A stretch of 6,365 nt of DNA from Gemmatimonadota bacterium (GTDB lineage: Bacteria > Latescibacterota > UBA2968), in NCBI GenBank assembly GCA_002714465.1, contig PAXL01000030.1, forward strand, positions 122,123 to 128,487, read 5' to 3'. Position 1 is the first letter of the stretch, and each line of letters opens with the position of its first letter. This document shows, one piece after another, positions 1-6,365 of the stretch. A model generated the notes under the pieces. That model was not told where the DNA came from. It made no database searches and saw only the letters and a program-made list of their open reading frames with translations. The position numbers and the translations under genes are program-made.

Positions 1-30
1 CCTTTTAAGTTCAACCTTTTAACGCGCCTC
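1..30 (+). promoter_or_regulatory. Short leader with a direct repeat upstream of the trpD2-like gene
   Basis: The octamer CCTTTTAA occurs twice, at 1-8 and 15-22, a 14-base period. The second copy contains TTTTAA at 17-22, a poor -10-like hexamer placed so that transcription could begin at or near the ATG at 31. There is no Shine-Dalgarno-like purine run before that ATG. No LexA-type site (CTGT-N8-ACAG, GAAC-N4-GTTC or GTTC-N7-GTTC) is visible in these 30 bases. Any -35 element would lie outside the window. The repeat is seen directly; a regulatory role is a guess. Confidence 0.2.
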
Positions 31-1485
31 ATGTCCACACCTACCTCCAAAATTCACACCGTGACAGAGCCCAATGAAGAACTCCTCGAAGCACAGGCAC
101 GGGTGTGCACAGGACCCAACCAATCTCGCCCCCTGGGTCTCAAGCCTGGCGACCCGGATCCTCAACGCATCTACGGCATTGTCCTTGATTCGCTTTCAGG
201 CAGCCTCACCGGACCCGCAACGCGTGCACAGATCGGAGCATTCCTTTGCGCTATGACATTGCGACGGGCTTATCCGCCCAAAACAACCTGGTCCGAGGCC
301 GAAACACGTGCCTTCGAGGATCATCGGTCGCGTCTCCTGTCCTCGGATCCTGCCATTCGTTTCCTGATTGATCCCTGCACGCCTCTCGAAATTCTGCAAG
401 GGCCTGAAGACCGCGCTCTGCTCGCGAACTTGGGGCACATATTGGCGGGAGAGCATCTGTCTTACCGTGCCACTCGCGAAGTGCTCGCATCCGTTCTGTC
501 CCCTCGCGGCGACGAAGCCCTCAAGGCTGCGGTCCTGATCGGTCAGCGGATGAACCACGAAAACTACGATGAGTTTCGAGCCTATCTCGACGCTGTATAC
601 GCGCCTGAGGATATCCTTTCAGTCTCGACCTCGTCGCTCACGACCATCGGCGAACCCTACAACGGATCGGCGAGGTACTTCAAACCGACCTGCTTCCTTG
701 CAGCCACCCGAGCTGCACTTGGCAGACCAACACTCCTGCACGGTGTGGATTCGGCGCCTCCAAAGCTGGGCATCACGGACGAACAAATCCTCCGCGCTCT
801 AGGCGCTGACACGCAAATCCCTCTCGACCGTGCAGCCGAGCTCCTCTCACTTCCGGAGATCTGCTTCGCCTTCGTATCCCAGTCCGTTTTCTCGCCTCAG
901 ACCTACGCGATGCTTGACCTGCGGCATCAAATTAAGAAGCGTCCGACTTGGGCGGCATCAGAGAAAGCCCAGATGCTCATTCGGTCAACGGGGCGCAATG
1001 ACATGGTTGTTGGCTACTTCCATCCAGGATACGAGGACAAGCAGCTTCGTGCGATGCGGAAACGAGGTCTGGACGCCGGCATCGTGATCAAAGGTGAAGA
1101 AGGGACTAGTCAAGTGTCACTGCGTGTGCGAGCGCCTTCGGAGGCACGAAAAAAGACGCTGAACAATGTGGAGGGATTCCGGGATGGAGTTAGCTTCGCA
1201 CTGGACATTGATCCGGCTGACCTCGGGTTCAACTACGAGCAGAATCCCCGTCTACCTGAGATCTCCGCTGAAGCTTTCGCTGAGGCAGGTCGATCTGCGC
1301 TACTGGGCGAACCCGGACACGTCCTAGACAGGATTGTCCTGAACACGGGGACAATCGACTGGCTACTCGGGTACGAGTCGAACCATATCGAAGCCATATC
1401 GAAGGCTCGTGACGCGATCGAGAGCGGCAGGGCGCTAGCTCACCTAGATGCATACATCGAGACATCGCACGAGGCATCGTCTTGA
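31..1485 (+). CDS. TrpD2/YbiB-like protein (anthranilate phosphoribosyltransferase fold, probably not a Trp enzyme)
   Basis: This 484-residue protein has the fold of the glycosyltransferase family 3 / anthranilate phosphoribosyltransferase superfamily. Residues 126-190 form the helical N domain, and the core follows, with PYNGSARYFKPT (209-220), LLHGVDSAPPKLG (235-247), a K/R-rich stretch IKKRP (301-305), VVGYFHPGY (326-334) and VIKGEEGTS (352-360). The GTGGD diphosphate-binding loop and the N-x-LGPL segment of true TrpD enzymes are not seen, so tryptophan synthesis is unlikely. This matches the TrpD2/YbiB group; E. coli YbiB is a LexA-regulated nucleic-acid-binding protein. Residues 46-80 (SGSLTGPATRAQIGAFLCAM) resemble part of a second copy of the helical domain. 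At 484 residues it is much longer than E. coli YbiB (about 320). The gene overlaps polB by four bases, suggesting a shared DNA-related job. The start is uncertain: ATG 31 has no ribosome-binding site, and the frame stays open to the window edge. Confidence 0.8.
   Translation: MSTPTSKIHTVTEPNEELLEAQARVCTGPNQSRPLGLKPGDPDPQRIYGIVLDSLSGSLTGPATRAQIGAFLCAMTLRRAYPPKTTWSEAETRAFEDHRSRLLSSDPAIRFLIDPCTPLEILQGPEDRALLANLGHILAGEHLSYRATREVLASVLSPRGDEALKAAVLIGQRMNHENYDEFRAYLDAVYAPEDILSVSTSSLTTIGEPYNGSARYFKPTCFLAATRAALGRPTLLHGVDSAPPKLGITDEQILRALGADTQIPLDRAAELLSLPEICFAFVSQSVFSPQTYAMLDLRHQIKKRPTWAASEKAQMLIRSTGRNDMVVGYFHPGYEDKQLRAMRKRGLDAGIVIKGEEGTSQVSLRVRAPSEARKKTLNNVEGFRDGVSFALDIDPADLGFNYEQNPRLPEISAEAFAEAGRSALLGEPGHVLDRIVLNTGTIDWLLGYESNHIEAISKARDAIESGRALAHLDAYIETSHEASS
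1471..1474 (+). promoter_or_regulatory. Ribosome-binding site for polB
   Basis: GAGG lies 7 bases before the TTG at 1482, inside the last codons of the upstream gene. No ATG or GTG in the polB frame is found close by, so this site decides in favour of the TTG start. It fits coupled translation, in which ribosomes ending at TGA 1483-1485 restart at the overlapping TTG. Confidence 0.6.
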
Positions 1486-3863
1486 GAGAGGGTTCGGACA
1501 AAGGATACCTTATCCACCTGTTCCACCGAGAAAAACACAGCTTCACAATCCTCGGAGTCGGCCGACTCGAGAACGGGGAGACTTTCGGGCTCGTTGACAC
1601 TCGTTTTCACCCCACTTTCTACGTCCGGAAATCGGATGCGGAATCGCTTCTTCGAGCGGCGAGCGATCCCGCCGTGAAGGTCGAGGAGACCCAAGAGCGT
1701 ACGATGGACGGCGAGCCGGTCCTCTCAGTAAAAGCGACCCGTCTCTCTTCACTGCGACGAACGGCGGATTCGGCCCTGGAACAGGGCATCCGTACATACG
1801 AGGCGGACTTTAGCCCTGCACGTCAGTATGCCATCCATCGACAGATCAAGGGGGCCGTTCGCATCGAGGGTGGGTATCGCTCTGGGAACGGCGTCAATCG
1901 GGTCTACACGGACCCGAAGCTTACACCGATCGATTACGTGCCCGAGCTGAGCATCGTCTCACTCGACATCGAGACAACGGCAGATGCCAATCGCATTCTG
2001 GGGGTCTCTCTTGTTCCATTCGGGACGCTCGATGCGGAGGATCGAGTGCTACTGGTTGGCGACCCGAGACCCGACGATCCGGCTCTGGTCGAATGCCTCC
2101 GGACAGAAACGGCACTCTTCGAGAAACTTGCCAATCAGATTCACGAGTGGAACCCCGATGTTATCACCGGCTGGAACTTGATCGACTTCGACCTTCCCGT
2201 GCTGCAGAATAGATCGAAAGCCCTTGGTCTCTCATTCACAATGGGGCGCACAAAGGACGAGGCGTGGCATCGGAGCGGCCGAGGCTGGGGTGGCAGTAGG
2301 ATGGTCCTGCCGGGGCGCCAGGTCGTAGACGCCATGCGAATCGTGCGGGCCATACCGCGTCGTTTCGATGACTATCGCCTCGACACGATTGCACGTAAAA
2401 TTCTTGGGCGCGGGAAGACCTTCGACATAGCGAAAGAGGAGACCGCACCAGAAGCAATTCTGAAGGCCTACGAAAACGACCGGAGAGACTTCTGTGAGTA
2501 TGTGCTTGAAGACAGCCGACTGGTCCGGGATATCCTCGACAAGGAGGGTCTGTTCGACCTGACTTTGCGACGCAGCCTTCTAACAGGTCTTCCGCTCGAC
2601 GGCGCCTGGGGCAGTATCGCGGCCTTCGACTTCCTCTACACTTCCGAATTGCACCGCAGACAGTGCGTGGCCCCAACACTGGGTGTCGATCGGGCTGGTC
2701 AAGGCGGTTCACCTGGTGGACTCGTCTTTGCACCGGAGCCTGGCCTCTTCAAGCACGTCTATGTGTTCGACTTCAAGAGCCTGTATCCATCGATAATCCG
2801 CACCTTCAACATCGACCCGCAGTCGAACATCGAAGCGCGAGCCAGAGAGTCCGGCCTTATCCAGGCACCGAACAACGCCACGTTTTCTCGGGACCCGGCC
2901 ATCCTACCCTCACTGATCGAAACGTTCCACCAATCCCGGGAGCAGGCCAAACGGGAGGGCGACGATCTTGCCTCATTCACATACAAAATCATAATGAACT
3001 CCTTCTACGGTGTCCTCGCGACCTCGTCGTGCCGGTATGCCTCGCGCGACCTAGCGGGCGCCATCACCGAGTTCGGACACCATCTACTGAGGTGGACAAA
3101 GCGCAAACTGGAGGAGCAAGGCGTTCGCATACTCTACGGCGATACCGATTCGGTCTTTATCGAGGCCGACATCGACGCTGAAGCAGACGAAGAGACCGCC
3201 AGAAAACGCGGCATCGAGCTATGCGACTGGGTGAATGTCGAGGTGACAGCCTACATTCGGAGGCAATGGGACGTCGAATCGAAACTCGAGCTCGAATTCG
3301 AGAAATACTACGCGCGTTTCTATCTGCCGGCTATGAGAGGTTCGGGGGGTCGCGCCCGTGCTAAGGGATACGCCGGCCTGCGGATCGATGAGGGCGTGGA
3401 AAGTGTCGAGATCATCGGTCTTGAGGCCGTACGTCGAGACTGGACTGACTTGGCCCACGATTTGCAGAGAGATCTGCTGAACATGATGTTCAGGAATGTG
3501 AGTCCGACAGAGATCGAGGGTCGCCTAGTCGAGTGGGTGGACCTAGTTCGGGGAGGTAAGAAGGATGATGACCTAGTGTATCGGAAGGCATTGCGGAAGG
3601 GCGTCGACAGCTACACCAAGTCTAGTCCCCCTCACGTCAGGGCAGCCAGACTGCTGCCCCATCCCCGTGGCGTCATCAGCTATATGATCACCGTCCAGGG
3701 GCCGCAGCCGCTCGGCTACATCACGGCTTCTATCGACTACGAACACTACATCGACAAGCAGGTCAAACCTATCGCTTCCAACGTCGCTCAGGTCTGCGGT
3801 ATCGACGTGAACCGCGCGATCTCGCTCGAACCGGATCTGTTCGCGGGACTCGACTCCCGCTGA
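1482..3863 (+). CDS. polB: DNA polymerase II, family B, with 3'-5' proofreading exonuclease
   Basis: This is a complete family B DNA polymerase of 793 residues; E. coli Pol II has 783. The N-terminal exonuclease carries Exo I DIE (D162, E164), Exo II NLIDFD (232-237) and Exo III Y340-x3-D344, so proofreading should be active. The polymerase domain carries motif A DFKSLYPSIIRTF (430-442), motif B K502-x3-NSFYG (to 510) and motif C YGDTDS (552-557), whose two aspartates bind catalytic metal. The thumb and C-terminus also match Pol II (GLEAVRRDW 646-654, PPHVRAARL 716-724, DYEHY 752-756). Pol II is a non-replicative enzyme for translesion synthesis and restart after damage, and is SOS-induced in E. 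coli. The TTG start overlaps the previous stop as TTGA and has a GAGG site 7 bases upstream. The N-terminus aligns with E. coli Pol II near this start, so little is missing. Nothing suggests truncation or frameshift. Confidence 0.97.
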   Translation: MREGSDKGYLIHLFHREKHSFTILGVGRLENGETFGLVDTRFHPTFYVRKSDAESLLRAASDPAVKVEETQERTMDGEPVLSVKATRLSSLRRTADSALEQGIRTYEADFSPARQYAIHRQIKGAVRIEGGYRSGNGVNRVYTDPKLTPIDYVPELSIVSLDIETTADANRILGVSLVPFGTLDAEDRVLLVGDPRPDDPALVECLRTETALFEKLANQIHEWNPDVITGWNLIDFDLPVLQNRSKALGLSFTMGRTKDEAWHRSGRGWGGSRMVLPGRQVVDAMRIVRAIPRRFDDYRLDTIARKILGRGKTFDIAKEETAPEAILKAYENDRRDFCEYVLEDSRLVRDILDKEGLFDLTLRRSLLTGLPLDGAWGSIAAFDFLYTSELHRRQCVAPTLGVDRAGQGGSPGGLVFAPEPGLFKHVYVFDFKSLYPSIIRTFNIDPQSNIEARARESGLIQAPNNATFSRDPAILPSLIETFHQSREQAKREGDDLASFTYKIIMNSFYGVLATSSCRYASRDLAGAITEFGHHLLRWTKRKLEEQGVRILYGDTDSVFIEADIDAEADEETARKRGIELCDWVNVEVTAYIRRQWDVESKLELEFEKYYARFYLPAMRGSGGRARAKGYAGLRIDEGVESVEIIGLEAVRRDWTDLAHDLQRDLLNMMFRNVSPTEIEGRLVEWVDLVRGGKKDDDLVYRKALRKGVDSYTKSSPPHVRAARLLPHPRGVISYMITVQGPQPLGYITASIDYEHYIDKQVKPIASNVAQVCGIDVNRAISLEPDLFAGLDSR
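3843..3860. terminator. Stem-loop at the convergent gene junction, possible weak bidirectional terminator
   Basis: GCGGGA (3843-3848) and TCCCGC (3855-3860) are perfect inverted arms around a 6-base loop. The stem occupies the last six codons of polB before its stop and lies just beyond the stop of the minus-strand methyltransferase gene. Neither side has a T-tract, so it is not a standard intrinsic terminator. It could aid factor-dependent termination or protect 3' ends, or be coincidental in a GC-rich coding end. Confidence 0.3.
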
Positions 3864-3864
3864 T

Positions 3865-5460
3865 CTACGTGCCATATTCCTCCAGCCACCTGTTCGCTTG
3901 ATCCGCCGGCTCCCACAACTGAGTCTCGTTCAACGTCGCCGCTATCTGAGCCATCGCTTCAGGCACGTCGCAATTTGCCGTCGCCAGATATGCTTTGACG
4001 TGCTCGAAGTAGCTCTCCCACTCCTCTCGCGCCTTGCAGACACCCGCCAGCCCCAGATGTGGCGTCGCCAGTCCCGGGGCCAGTTCAACGGCTCGCTTGA
4101 AGAGCACCTCAGCTGCTCCCAGTTCCTGCTTCTTCCCTTTGACCGAACCGAGTATCGCCATCTCAGGTGCAGCGACCTCAGGGTAACGCTCGATGCACCG
4201 CTCAGAAAACGCAGCAGCGCCCTCGAGATCACCAAACTGCAGGAGCAAGTGTGCGAACCGGGACAGGTTCCCGTAGAGATTAATCTCTTCGTTCGAGATG
4301 GTCTGCTCTATGCGGTCGATCGCCTCATAGATATCCGCGAGCGTGGCATCCTCTTCTAGGTTGTACAGGATGCACCCTGGTCGATCCGGAACCATGCCCT
4401 CAAAACCGGAGACAAACGCGTCGAGAAAGCGGTTCCCTCGCGACCCGGAGTAAATTACCAGTGTATGCGTCTGCCCCTCGTCTCCTCTGTGCAGATATGT
4501 CTCGAACCCATGGCGGTCAGCGACCTCTACGATCTCGTCGAAGGCGACAGCCCAGAAGGCGCACAGGCCATACTCGGTCATCATCTCGCTAAGGTCCATG
4601 GCGCACGAATCCACGTAACCGAAATCCGTGATCGCAATCCCGCTCTCTTCAGGCATCTGACCCAGTATGCGACAGAGATCGTGAATCGTCTGGCGTCTAG
4701 AGTTCAGCAGGGTGCTGCCTGAAGTCAGACCCTGTTCTTCGACCCAGGACCATTCCTCCACAAGCAGCGACACGAGCTTACGGCCGAGCGGCGGAGACAC
4801 GTTTTCTTCATCCTGGAGCACGAGTGCTATATCTTCTGCCCTCATCAAAACGGGAGGCCAGCTACGGCCGTCAAAGACTGAGCAATCCTCAGGAACGTAG
4901 GTCGCGACACGCGCGGTTTCCATCACGCCTTCGCTCTTTGCCACATGAACAGGTGGAATCGCGTCCAGCAGGTAGGACAGGATCAGCAGACGAGGCTGGT
5001 GTGACACGATACACGATGCATCTCGCAGATCCGCGATCGTAAACTGCGATCGCTCTCGATGGTCTCTGAGGACGCCTCTGGACTCAGCAGCTTCGACTAG
5101 GGAAGGCTCTCCATCGCTGACAAGAAAGGTCGAGCGCTCGTATGCTTCGGGGAAACGGTCCCGAAGTGCGTCGAGGCTGAAGGCAGACAAATACCCGATC
5201 CCGGCACCCAGCTCCATCACCGTGACGTCATCGTGTTCGGCAAGTGCGTCGATAAGGTGAGCCAGCCCACCGGCAAGCAGCCGGCCGCTGCTGAACGAAA
5301 ACGGAACATTGTTTGTAACGAACGCCGAAATGCCCTCCCTCCACGCCAGCTGGGCAAGGCGAGTGCGAACCGACTCTCCGCGGCTTACAGGGCCTTGTAC
5401 GAGTATGTGTTCAGGTTTCATAAGACAGAGTCGATAGGATGTGTAGACGGGTTCGATCAC
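3865..5460 (-). CDS. Class I SAM-dependent methyltransferase (probably MidA/NDUFAF7-like) fused to C-terminal TPR repeats
   Basis: This is a 531-residue, probably cytoplasmic protein with no signal peptide or membrane segment visible. Residues 79-92 (VTVMELGAGIGYLS) form a Rossmann motif I for S-adenosylmethionine. Acidic residues follow the next strand (LVSDGEPS, 113-120). LLILSYLLDAIPP (158-170) resembles the NE-LLDALP motif of the MidA/NDUFAF7 family, and ITDFGYVD (277-284) resembles its later DYG motif. NDUFAF7 methylates an arginine in a complex I subunit; bacterial MidA substrates are unsettled. From about 395 to 530 the protein is helical with TPR-like repeats, clearest at 444-476, where alanine-rich helix pairs end in LAPGLATPHLGLAG; this suggests a docking surface. 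The GTG at 5460 is chosen because GGGAG lies 6 bases upstream, whereas the internal ATG at 5421 has no such site. It converges on polB and is transcribed apart from the msr gene. Methyltransferase plus TPR is firm; the MidA assignment is moderate and the substrate unknown. Confidence 0.75.
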   Translation of the reverse strand: MIEPVYTSYRLCLMKPEHILVQGPVSRGESVRTRLAQLAWREGISAFVTNNVPFSFSSGRLLAGGLAHLIDALAEHDDVTVMELGAGIGYLSAFSLDALRDRFPEAYERSTFLVSDGEPSLVEAAESRGVLRDHRERSQFTIADLRDASCIVSHQPRLLILSYLLDAIPPVHVAKSEGVMETARVATYVPEDCSVFDGRSWPPVLMRAEDIALVLQDEENVSPPLGRKLVSLLVEEWSWVEEQGLTSGSTLLNSRRQTIHDLCRILGQMPEESGIAITDFGYVDSCAMDLSEMMTEYGLCAFWAVAFDEIVEVADRHGFETYLHRGDEGQTHTLVIYSGSRGNRFLDAFVSGFEGMVPDRPGCILYNLEEDATLADIYEAIDRIEQTISNEEINLYGNLSRFAHLLLQFGDLEGAAAFSERCIERYPEVAAPEMAILGSVKGKKQELGAAEVLFKRAVELAPGLATPHLGLAGVCKAREEWESYFEHVKAYLATANCDVPEAMAQIAATLNETQLWEPADQANRWLEEYGT

Positions 5461-5466
5461 GATAGG

Positions 5467-5471
5467 CTCCC
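5467..5471 (-). promoter_or_regulatory. Ribosome-binding site for the methyltransferase-TPR gene
   Basis: On the minus strand this reads GGGAG, 6 bases before GTG 5458-5460. It supports the GTG start over the ATG 39 bases further in, which is preceded by pyrimidine-rich sequence. Confidence 0.6.
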
Positions 5472-5499
5472 ATACCCAGGGGCGTCAACTATCGGGGCC

Positions 5500-5512
5500 T
5501 ACAAAGTTTGTA
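5500..5512. promoter_or_regulatory. 13-base palindrome, possible operator
   Basis: TACAAA-G-TTTGTA is a perfect 6-base inverted repeat about a single centre base. It sits 39-52 bases upstream of the methyltransferase start in the only sizeable non-coding gap. Its size and place suit a dimeric repressor site, but a repeat this short can occur by chance. Confidence 0.25.
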
Positions 5513-5530
5513 CGAACTCCCAGCCTGAGC

Positions 5531-5559
5531 ATAATTCGAAATTAATGGCTTCAGGCCAG
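5531..5559 (-). promoter_or_regulatory. Weak sigma70-like promoter candidate for the methyltransferase gene
   Basis: On the minus strand, AATTAT (5531-5536) matches four of six -10 bases. CTGGCC (5554-5559), 17 bases further up, matches only three of six -35 bases. If used, transcription would start near 5524 and the palindrome at 5500-5512 would lie just downstream. A promoter must exist somewhere here, because a terminator precedes this gap, but this exact placement is weak. Confidence 0.2.
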
Positions 5560-5561
5560 AC

Positions 5562-5598
5562 AAAAGAAAAAGGGCGGCAGCCTCAATAGCCACCGCCC
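5562..5598 (-). terminator. Intrinsic terminator of the msrAB gene
   Basis: On the minus strand, 22 bases after the msr stop codon, GGGCGGTGGC pairs with GGCTGCCGCCC-type sequence to give a 10-pair stem. Eight pairs are Watson-Crick and two are G-T, around a 7-base loop (stem-loop 5572-5598). TTTTTCTTTT (5562-5571) follows directly. Both parts of a rho-independent terminator are present, so the downstream methyltransferase gene is probably a separate transcription unit. Confidence 0.9.
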
Positions 5599-5620
5599 TC
5601 CTCACCTTCTGTTGCTTCCG

Positions 5621-6365
5621 CTAATATTGAAAGAGCTTCAGATAGTCACCATACCCTTCGGCCTCAAGGTCTTCCACCGGCACAAACCTTAGAGCCCCCG
5701 AGTTGATGCAATATCGCAACCCAGTTGGCTCAGGACCATCGCTAAACACGTGCCCGAGATGTGAGTCCGCGTGCTTGCTCCGGACCTCTGTCCGCGGCCA
5801 GATCATCGTGAAGTCCTTCTTCTCGACGATATGGTCAGGCTGAACAGGCTTCGTGAAGCTGGGCCACCCCGTACCGGACTTGAACTTGTCCGTTGAGCTG
5901 AAAAGCGGCTCACCCGACACGATATCGACGTAGATGCCAGCCTTCTTGTTATCCCAGTATTCGTTCTGGAAAGGTGGCTCCGTACCTTCGTGTTGGGTCA
6001 CCTTGAACTGCATCGGTGTCAGCCGAGCCTTGATCTCAGCCTGAGAAGGTTTGGCATAGTCGGACGACTTCGAGCTGTAGTCCGCCTGCCCCCAGTGCTT
6101 CTCGATGAAACGGTCACGCCCGGACCCGACCCTGTAGCGCTGGTAGTGCGTCGGTTTCTTCTTATAGTAATCCTGATGATACTCTTCGGCTGCGTAGAAC
6201 GGTACCGCATCCACGATCGGTGTAACGATAGGCTTGCTGAACCTGTCTGATTCATCCAGCGCCTTCTTCGATGCCTCTGCGATCGCTCGCTCTTCGTCAT
6301 TCGCCACAAAAATGGCGGACGTATACTGATGCCCTCGATCATAGAACGAACCGCCCGCATCAGTC
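5621..6365 (-). CDS. msrAB: Bifunctional peptide methionine sulfoxide reductase MsrA-MsrB, 5' end outside the window
   Basis: The frame remains open to the right edge, so only the last 247 residues are visible. They begin in the MsrA domain with [19 protein letters not shown], followed by AEEYHQDYY at about 58-67 of the visible part; the MsrA catalytic GCFW region must lie upstream. The GTG at 6307 falls inside this conserved MsrA sequence and is not the start. After a linker, a complete MsrB domain runs from about 112 to the end: [32 protein letters not shown] and [11 protein letters not shown], with the catalytic Cys at codon 5708-5710. MsrA reduces S- and MsrB R-methionine sulfoxide, repairing oxidised proteins with thioredoxin-type reductants. 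The visible part holds no other cysteine: it lacks the CxxC zinc sites of some MsrB forms and has Thr where others have Cys in SGCGWPSF. Whether it is exported cannot be judged without the N-terminus. It ends in a strong terminator. Confidence 0.95.
   Translation of the reverse strand, partial: TDAGGSFYDRGHQYTSAIFVANDEERAIAEASKKALDESDRFSKPIVTPIVDAVPFYAAEEYHQDYYKKKPTHYQRYRVGSGRDRFIEKHWGQADYSSKSSDYAKPSQAEIKARLTPMQFKVTQHEGTEPPFQNEYWDNKKAGIYVDIVSGEPLFSSTDKFKSGTGWPSFTKPVQPDHIVEKKDFTMIWPRTEVRSKHADSHLGHVFSDGPEPTGLRYCINSGALRFVPVEDLEAEGYGDYLKLFQY

Noticed and set aside
1..30. LexA/SOS box for the trpD2-polB operon
   Set aside because: None of the known LexA-type site patterns occurs in the 30 available bases. 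SOS control remains possible only from sequence outside the window.
196..558. 120-codon minus-strand frame inside the trpD2-like gene
   Set aside because: It is antisense to a recognised protein and has no ribosome-binding site or domain evidence.
31..1485. Anthranilate phosphoribosyltransferase (trpD) of tryptophan synthesis
   Set aside because: The PRPP-binding GTGGD loop and other TrpD signatures are missing, no trp genes are nearby, and the motif pattern fits the TrpD2/YbiB group.
2236..2733. 165-codon open frame on the minus strand inside polB
   Set aside because: It is antisense to strongly conserved polymerase sequence, has a low-complexity Arg/Pro/Ser-rich translation, and shows no recognisable domain.
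2663..3181. 172-codon open frame on the plus strand inside polB in another frame
   Set aside because: It covers motifs A to C of the polymerase, whose frame is clearly the coding one. The alternative translation has no family features.
3898..4359. 153-codon plus-strand frame opposite the methyltransferase-TPR gene
   Set aside because: It is the complement of the TPR-coding region. The minus-strand product has coherent helical repeats, while this one does not.
5461..5620. Small RNA or riboswitch in the intergenic gap
   Set aside because: The only strong structure is the intrinsic terminator directly after the msr stop codon. No further conserved-looking stems fill the remaining space.
5621..6307. 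A separate complete 228-residue MsrB-like gene starting at GTG 6307
   Set aside because: Codons beyond 6307 continue conserved MsrA sequence ([16 protein letters not shown]) to the window edge, so this is an internal valine codon of a longer MsrA-MsrB fusion.

Overview
The window is a fully coding bacterial chromosomal segment, moderately GC-rich by eye. It holds four protein genes in two convergent blocks. Nothing in it looks mobile: there is no transposase, integrase, CRISPR array, tRNA or rRNA. The lineage cannot be fixed from sequence alone. The DNA polymerase II resembles the enterobacterial enzyme motif by motif, but the larger TrpD2-type protein, the methyltransferase-TPR fusion and the MsrA-MsrB fusion point away from Enterobacteria. 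An environmental, non-enterobacterial Gram-negative is my low-confidence guess.

Left block, plus strand (31-3863): a TrpD2/YbiB-like protein is followed with a 4-base overlap by a complete family B DNA polymerase (DNA polymerase II, polB). The overlap (TTGA), the TTG start of polB and a GAGG ribosome-binding site inside the upstream gene indicate translational coupling in one operon. In E. coli, ybiB and polB lie at separate loci but both belong to the LexA/SOS regulon, and YbiB binds nucleic acid. Their coupling here suggests a DNA-damage function for the pair. The operon's promoter lies at or beyond the left edge, so SOS control cannot be tested here.

Middle and right, minus strand: a 531-residue protein joins a class I SAM methyltransferase domain, probably MidA/NDUFAF7-like, to C-terminal TPR helices (3865-5460). 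It meets polB tail to tail with one base between the stop codons, and a small GC-rich stem-loop sits exactly there. Upstream of it, a 160-base gap (5461-5620) carries a clear intrinsic terminator for the next gene, a 13-base palindrome and a good Shine-Dalgarno for the methyltransferase. The rightmost gene (5621 to the window edge) is an MsrA-MsrB methionine sulfoxide reductase fusion whose 5' end, including the MsrA catalytic region, lies outside the window.

The most interesting points are the trpD2-polB coupling and the methyltransferase-TPR fusion. No new defence or mobile system is evident.
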